Shown one piece after another: positions 53,807 to 57,774 of a stretch of 57,774 bases of DNA. The notes under the pieces are model-generated. The model was not told the DNA's origin and made no database searches. It saw only the letters and a program-made list of their open reading frames with translations. Within the stretch, counting starts at the first letter, position 1; each line of letters starts with the position of its first letter. Made by a program: the position numbers and the translations under genes. Source of the DNA: Victivallis lenta (GTDB taxonomy: Bacteria; Verrucomicrobiota; Lentisphaeria; Victivallales; Victivallaceae); NCBI RefSeq assembly GCF_009695545.1, contig NZ_VUNS01000032.1:1-57774 (forward strand), in the 5' to 3' direction.

Positions 53807-55072
53807 ATGTACGATGTGTTCAGCCTGCCGGACTTCAGCTTTCCGGAAGGATTTCTGTGGGGCAGCGCCTCCGCGGGCCATCAGGTCGAAGGCGACAATA
53901 TCCACAGCGACGCCTGGCATCAGGAACAGAAGGATAACAGGGAAGAACCCTCCGGGAAAGCCTGCGACAACTGGCGGCTTTTCCGCGAAGATGCGCGGCT
54001 GGTCGCTTCGCTGGGGCATCGGGCCTATCGCTACTCCGTCGAATGGAGCCGGGTGGAACCGGAAGAAGGCCGCTTCGACCAATCGGCGCTCGATCATTAC
54101 AAGGAGATGAGCGAGCTGTTCAAGCAGTTCGGCGTCAAAACGTTCGTTACGCTGAACCACTTCACCGTTCCGCAATGGTTCGCGGCGAAGGGCGGCTTCT
54201 GGAAGCGCGAGAACCTTCCGTATTTTCTGCGCTATGCGGAAAAGGTCGTGAAAACCTTGACGGGGCTGGTCGACTTCTATCTGGTCATCAATGAATCCAC
54301 CCATACCAGAATCGACACGCAGCTGGGTTTCAACCATCTGGTCGCCCACGCCCGGACCTACCGCCTGATCAAATCGCTGTGCAATGTGCCGGTCAGCTCG
54401 GCGCATATGGCGACACAGACCTTCCCATACCGCTATTATGACGAGCTGGACCGGGTCATGGCGGCGTACCGGGATTTTCAGTATAACGGCTGCTTCCTGC
54501 ACGCGATCGCCACCGGCGAACTGATTTCGCCGTTCGGTGAAGCGGAGGAGTGTCCGGAACTCAAGGGAGCGGCGGACTATTGGGCAGTCAACCTTTATAC
54601 GCGGGAACTCATCGATTCCCGCCGGAAAGATCTGTCCGCTTCCCGTTTCCCGCACAAGAAACTGCGGATGATCGACAAGGATTTCTATCTGGAGGAGATG
54701 TATCCCGAAGGCATGACCGCCATGCTGGAACGCTTTCGCGACAAGCCGATTTACATTACGGAGAACGGCTGCAGCTGCAACGACGACCGCTTCCGCATCG
54801 TCTACCTGGCTCTTTACCTTTCAGCGGTGCATGACGCGCTCAAGCGGGGCATGGATGTGCGCGGCTATCTCTACTGGTCGCTGATGGACAACTACGAATG
54901 GAGTTCCTTCCTGCCCCGCTTCGGTCTCGTGAATGTGGACTTCAAGACCTTTGAACGGACTCCGAAGCCGAGTGCCGCATTTTACCGCGAAATCATTGAA
55001 AACAACGGCTTTTCGCAGGAGATACTGAGAAAATACCTGCATGAGCTCCCGACACTGGAAATAACCTGCTGA
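53807..55072 (+). CDS. GH1-family glycosidase (beta-glucosidase type)
   Basis: 421 residues with AAAGGA 8 bases before the ATG. The N-terminus reads FSFPEGFLWGSASAGHQVEG as in GH1. YSVEWSRVEPEEG is also present. The acid/base Glu is in LVINESTHTR, where the usual Asn-Glu-Pro has become Asn-Glu-Ser. The nucleophile is in PIYITENGC. DNYEWSSFLPRFGLVNVDF and the ending are typical. At 421 residues it is shorter than the family's usual 440-480. There is no signal peptide. It would cleave a beta-linked sugar from the imported fragment. Last gene of the operon. Confidence 0.92.
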   Translation: MYDVFSLPDFSFPEGFLWGSASAGHQVEGDNIHSDAWHQEQKDNREEPSGKACDNWRLFREDARLVASLGHRAYRYSVEWSRVEPEEGRFDQSALDHYKEMSELFKQFGVKTFVTLNHFTVPQWFAAKGGFWKRENLPYFLRYAEKVVKTLTGLVDFYLVINESTHTRIDTQLGFNHLVAHARTYRLIKSLCNVPVSSAHMATQTFPYRYYDELDRVMAAYRDFQYNGCFLHAIATGELISPFGEAEECPELKGAADYWAVNLYTRELIDSRRKDLSASRFPHKKLRMIDKDFYLEEMYPEGMTAMLERFRDKPIYITENGCSCNDDRFRIVYLALYLSAVHDALKRGMDVRGYLYWSLMDNYEWSSFLPRFGLVNVDFKTFERTPKPSAAFYREIIENNGFSQEILRKYLHELPTLEITC

Positions 55073-55203
55073 GAATATACGTCCGCCGCTCCCGGTTCAT
55101 GACCCGACTCTCCGGAGCAGCAGGCAAGGAGCCGCTTCGGGTTACCAGCCCGGAGAAAAGAAGCTTCTGAAAATCCGGAACAGAAATTTTACATCTAAAA
55201 TAC
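55073..55203. other. Gap between the GH1 gene and the insertion sequence
   Basis: About 130 bases; no gene seen. GC-rich at the left, AT-rich near 55180-55203. It probably carried the end of the rhamnoside transcript before the insertion. Confidence 0.4.
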
Positions 55204-55204
55204 G

Positions 55205-55251
55205 AAAAGGGGCTGTTGCAAAACCTCATAAGGTATGCGACAGCCCTTTTT
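55205..55251 (+). terminator. Terminator-like hairpin in the left IS end
   Basis: GGGCTGT (55210-55216) pairs with ACAGCCC (55240-55246), flanked by AAAAG and TTTTT. Transcripts entering the element from the rhamnoside operon would probably stop here before the transposase gene. Confidence 0.65.
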
Positions 55252-55304
55252 CTTTTGAATCTCGGTAAAATTGTGTATAATAAGGCTATGATCAGGAGAT
55301 GACC

Positions 55305-56978
55305 ATGGCCTATTTTACAAATTTTCAGGACTATTTGTTTCTTTGCTCAGATCTATCATCTGAGGAAAAGCAGAAACTCGATAATTATCTCTGGATTTTA
55401 GAGTACTCGGGCGTAAGTCGAATAATAGCAGAAACAGTAACGAAAAGCATCGAAAAAGGCGGAAGACCATCTCATAATCCGTTTCGTTTATTTTCCGCCA
55501 TGTTATTTGCATTTTCTAAACATTCGGGAAGTCTTCGGCGCATTGAAGACAGCATTCGATTTGACACACGTTTTATGTATTTGATGGAACAAAAGGTTCC
55601 GTCATATTCCACAATTTCCAGGTTTTACAACAACATAGTTGTTGCAAGACAGCGAGAAATATTCTCATGTATCATGAAAGAGATTGTTCGGAAATATAAC
55701 ATTGACATATCTGAAGTCTTTATCGACGGAACAAAGCTTGAAGCCAATGCCAATAAATATAAATTCGTCTGGAAGCCTAGAAAAAAGCATGATAAGCTAA
55801 ACGAAGGCCTCAGATCAATTATTTCTGCCTATTTTCATTTGCCGCCAGGGAAAAAAGAATTTATATCGAAAGAAGTAGCTCAATTTCTCTCTATGCTCAA
55901 GCAGAAAATTACAGATAGAAACATTTCTGTTGTAAGTGGTTCAGGGCATCGACAGACGCAGATTGTCAAAGATTATCATTCATTGGAGAAAATGTTATTG
56001 AAAACATTGCAATATGAAGAAATTGAAGCGATTTGCGGCACTGAACGGAATTCTTATTACAAAACAGACAAAGATGCAACAGCAATGTGCTTGAAAACGG
56101 ATTATTATTCAGGTCTCGGAAGTAACATGCATGCCGCGTATTCTCTTCAAATTGTAGTTTCGAAAGGACTAATCCTGGATTATCTTGTGTCCCAAGATAG
56201 ATCCGACAGTAAGACTTTTATACCTCTACTTAACAACTATCATGCAGACTATGGTTCTTTCCCGGAAAAGTTGTGCGCAGATAGTGGATATGGTTCGTTG
56301 GATAACTACAGATATATGGCTGCTGAGGGCATAGAAAACTATGTCAAACCGCAGATTTGGCAGAAGATGGTTCGCGGAGAATATATCGATCTATACAGTT
56401 TCGATGAAGAACAAAACCTGATTTGTTTGAACGGCAGAAAGGCAGTTAAACTTGATAGTTATGGAACTCATTCCAGAGGGAAAGGAACCAAGTTTTATCA
56501 TATTGAGAATTGCAACGAATGTAAATTTAAACCGTATTGTATGAGATGTGTTGCTGATAAAGAACGCCAAGATAGAGTTTTTGAGGTATGTTACGAACTG
56601 TATGAATTCAAGAAACAAGCGGTACAAAATCTACTTTCGCCGAAAGGAATTGAAATGCGTATCAATCGTTCATCCCAAGTAGAAGGAACTTTCGGCGTTA
56701 TAAAGCAGGATATGGATTATGAAAGGGTCAGCCGAAAAGGTCTCGATAATGTCAGTGCTGAGTGTATGCTCGTTTGTCTGGGATATAACATCCGCAAGTT
56801 ATTTTCTTTTTTTGAAGGAAAAGGAAAAACAGATTACTGGATTGCACCAGCAGATCTTGAGCCAGAAGTTCCAAAGAAAGCTAATCTGAAAAGACTCATG
56901 AAGAAGCAATTAATGGGGCAAAATGAAATGCTGAGAGAGTCTTATAAATATGGAAAAAGGGCGGCTGCAAAACCATGA
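55305..56978 (+). CDS. IS1182-family transposase
   Basis: 557 residues from ATG 55305 (AGGAG 6 bases upstream; an ATG at 55299 abuts that site). The order is a helix-turn-helix region (GRPSHNPFRLFSAMLFAFSK), DDE residues in SEVFIDGTKLEANANKYKFV, ADSGYGSLDNY and INRSSQVEGTFGVIKQD, with a Cys cluster CNECKFKPYCMRC between the second and third. This is the standard IS1182 layout and length. The C-terminal five codons lie within the right terminal repeat. A TATAAT at 55276-55281 is likely its promoter. Confidence 0.95.
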   Translation: MAYFTNFQDYLFLCSDLSSEEKQKLDNYLWILEYSGVSRIIAETVTKSIEKGGRPSHNPFRLFSAMLFAFSKHSGSLRRIEDSIRFDTRFMYLMEQKVPSYSTISRFYNNIVVARQREIFSCIMKEIVRKYNIDISEVFIDGTKLEANANKYKFVWKPRKKHDKLNEGLRSIISAYFHLPPGKKEFISKEVAQFLSMLKQKITDRNISVVSGSGHRQTQIVKDYHSLEKMLLKTLQYEEIEAICGTERNSYYKTDKDATAMCLKTDYYSGLGSNMHAAYSLQIVVSKGLILDYLVSQDRSDSKTFIPLLNNYHADYGSFPEKLCADSGYGSLDNYRYMAAEGIENYVKPQIWQKMVRGEYIDLYSFDEEQNLICLNGRKAVKLDSYGTHSRGKGTKFYHIENCNECKFKPYCMRCVADKERQDRVFEVCYELYEFKKQAVQNLLSPKGIEMRINRSSQVEGTFGVIKQDMDYERVSRKGLDNVSAECMLVCLGYNIRKLFSFFEGKGKTDYWIAPADLEPEVPKKANLKRLMKKQLMGQNEMLRESYKYGKRAAAKP

Positions 56979-57000
56979 GGTTTTGCAACAGCCCCTTTTC
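56959..57000 (+). terminator. Terminator-like hairpin in the right IS end
   Basis: GGGCGGCTGCAAAACC and GGTTTTGCAACAGCCC pair at 14 of 16 positions around ATGA, followed by CTTTTC. It overlaps the transposase stop codon and the right terminal repeat. Confidence 0.6.
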
Positions 57001-57025
57001 ATATTTCCCGTCAGGAAGCCAATCG

Positions 57026-57229
57026 TTATTTCTTGACATTCTCGGAGAGATTATCAAGCGCTTTGGAACCTTCCTTGGCGACATCGCCGACGCCGTCCTG
57101 AACAGCCTTCACTCCGTTTTCGACGGCGTCACCGGCTTTCTCGGCAGTCGTTTTTTCTCCACAGCCGCAGAACACGGCAAGGACGGCAACCGCCATGACC
57201 GGCAAGACCAATTTACGCAACATACCCAT
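57026..57229 (-). CDS. Small lipoprotein with amphipathic helix
   Basis: 67 residues from ATG 57229, with GGAGG 6 bases upstream. MGMLRKLVLPVMAVAVLAVF then CGCGEK gives a lipoprotein signal ending at the Cys of FCGC. The mature part, AEKAGDAVENGVKAVQDGVG and onward, is one regular amphipathic Ala/Gly/Asp/Lys helix, like entericidin-type small lipoproteins. Its 3' end is 25 bases from the right IS end, so its terminator region may have been replaced by the IS hairpin. Function unknown; envelope stress roles are known for entericidin relatives only. Confidence 0.78.
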   Translation of the reverse strand: MGMLRKLVLPVMAVAVLAVFCGCGEKTTAEKAGDAVENGVKAVQDGVGDVAKEGSKALDNLSENVKK

Positions 57230-57774
57230 CTTCCACCTCCTCATGTTGATTATTCGGCCGGAATCGGCCTTTGGATTTAAAATAATCCACCTTTGCCGAA
57301 AGTCAACTGAATCTTCCGGAAAATGATTGCAGGATTTATATCATCATATAAAAAATTTCCTGTAAAAAAAACGCACAGAGGGGAAGTCGCTTTTTCGTAG
57401 CCTCCGTTTCCACTCCAGTTCGGCCGGGGAACGGACCGGCCATTCCGGCCGAGTCGCATTTCATCCGTCCAGGCCTCCCGAAGCCGGCACCGTACTTCAG
57501 GCAACCCGAAAAGCCATCCCACTCCTTTCGGCATTGACAGAATACGAAATATCATTCATGCGAATCAGTTGACAAACATGAAATTCTAAAAAACGGACAA
57601 AAATCGAATATTATACTCTTGATTATTGCAAAAATTGTTTTATTATATGGGTCTTCACGGGAATTTGTGGGTAAATCAGCGTGAGATACATCAGAACCCG
57701 TCGTCAGTCAAGCGGCAATCCGGCATAACCGCTCCCGTTGGTCGCTTTTATTCCGTTTGCCGTTTGACAGCCGC
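57230..57774. other. Unassigned end region of the window
   Basis: About 545 bases. A minus-strand frame at 57277-57555 lacks a ribosome-binding site and recognisable residues. 57540-57660 is AT-rich and likely holds promoters for the lipoprotein or an outside gene. I see no RNA gene or repeat that I can support. Confidence 0.35.

Larger units (their letters stand above)
55204..57000 (+). mobile_element. IS1182-family insertion sequence, apparently intact
   Basis: 1797 bases bounded by perfect 26-bp terminal inverted repeats at 55204-55229 and 56975-57000 (both reading GAAAAGGGGCTGTTGCAAAA inwards and continuing CCTCAT). One transposase gene spans it and its stop lies inside the right repeat. 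Both ends also fold as terminator-like hairpins. I see no clear direct target duplication. The element is AT-rich and coherent, so insertion may be recent. Confidence 0.9.

Noticed and set aside
55190-57010. Direct target duplication flanking the IS1182 element
   Set aside because: The flanks (…AAAATAC and ATATTTC…) share no convincing direct repeat.
57277-57555. 92-codon minus frame at the window end
   Set aside because: No ribosome-binding site, hydrophobic pattern or motif; may be chance.

Overview
The window looks like chromosome from a Lentisphaerota bacterium of the Victivallis type; this is inferred from gene content, not proven. Three pseudopilin-like proteins with an N-terminal [12 protein letters not shown] cleavage motif each sit inside a carbohydrate-enzyme operon. 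The catalogue of GH36, GH78, GH106-like, GH1 and beta-helix proteins, without any SusC/SusD pair, fits that phylum. Most of the window is GC-rich. Two stretches are clearly AT-rich and look acquired: about 300-3700 and the insertion sequence at 55204-57000.

Layout. (1) 1-3700: truncated IS4-type transposase and a large YobI-like membrane NTPase. (2) 3693-4526: wreck of a tyrosine recombinase. (3) 4527-14856: a minus-strand operon (ADP-ribosylglycohydrolase-like protein, pseudopilin, 1440-aa secreted protein, GH36-like enzyme, metallophosphoesterase) with a divergent AraC regulator. (4) About 14860-31520: a probable integrative and mobilizable element. It has a MobF relaxase-helicase with a perfect inverted repeat upstream, a GntR-controlled pectin/rhamnogalacturonan operon (beta-helix/SGNH protein, pseudopilin, GH78), small helix-turn-helix genes, and a frameshifted tyrosine recombinase beside a probable initiator tRNA-Met. 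(5) 31600-35313: iron module (DtxR-FeoA regulator with operator, FeoB, HD hydrolase). (6) 35435-39644: an alpha-amylase followed by six short, poorly known genes, including a lone CBM48 protein and a TatA-like protein with a polyacidic and then a histone-H1-like tail. (7) 40232-55072: AraC regulator divergent from a sodium/solute symporter, followed by a pseudopilin, a large secreted protein with a 2 x 200-aa repeat, GH78, GH106-like and GH1 enzymes. (8) 55204-57000: intact IS1182-family element. (9) 57026-57774: small lipoprotein and unassigned sequence.

How the parts work together. Three separate loci repeat one recipe: a transcription regulator, one H-X9-DG type pseudopilin, and secreted plus cytoplasmic enzymes for rhamnose- or galactose-containing glycans. 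The simplest reading is that large exported proteins open the polymer outside the membrane, the symporter imports fragments, and the GH78, GH106-like, GH36 and GH1 enzymes finish them. One of the three loci appears to be cargo of the mobilizable element. The single-gene functions are supported by motifs. The joint role of the pseudopilins and the function of the 35435-38059 cluster are open.
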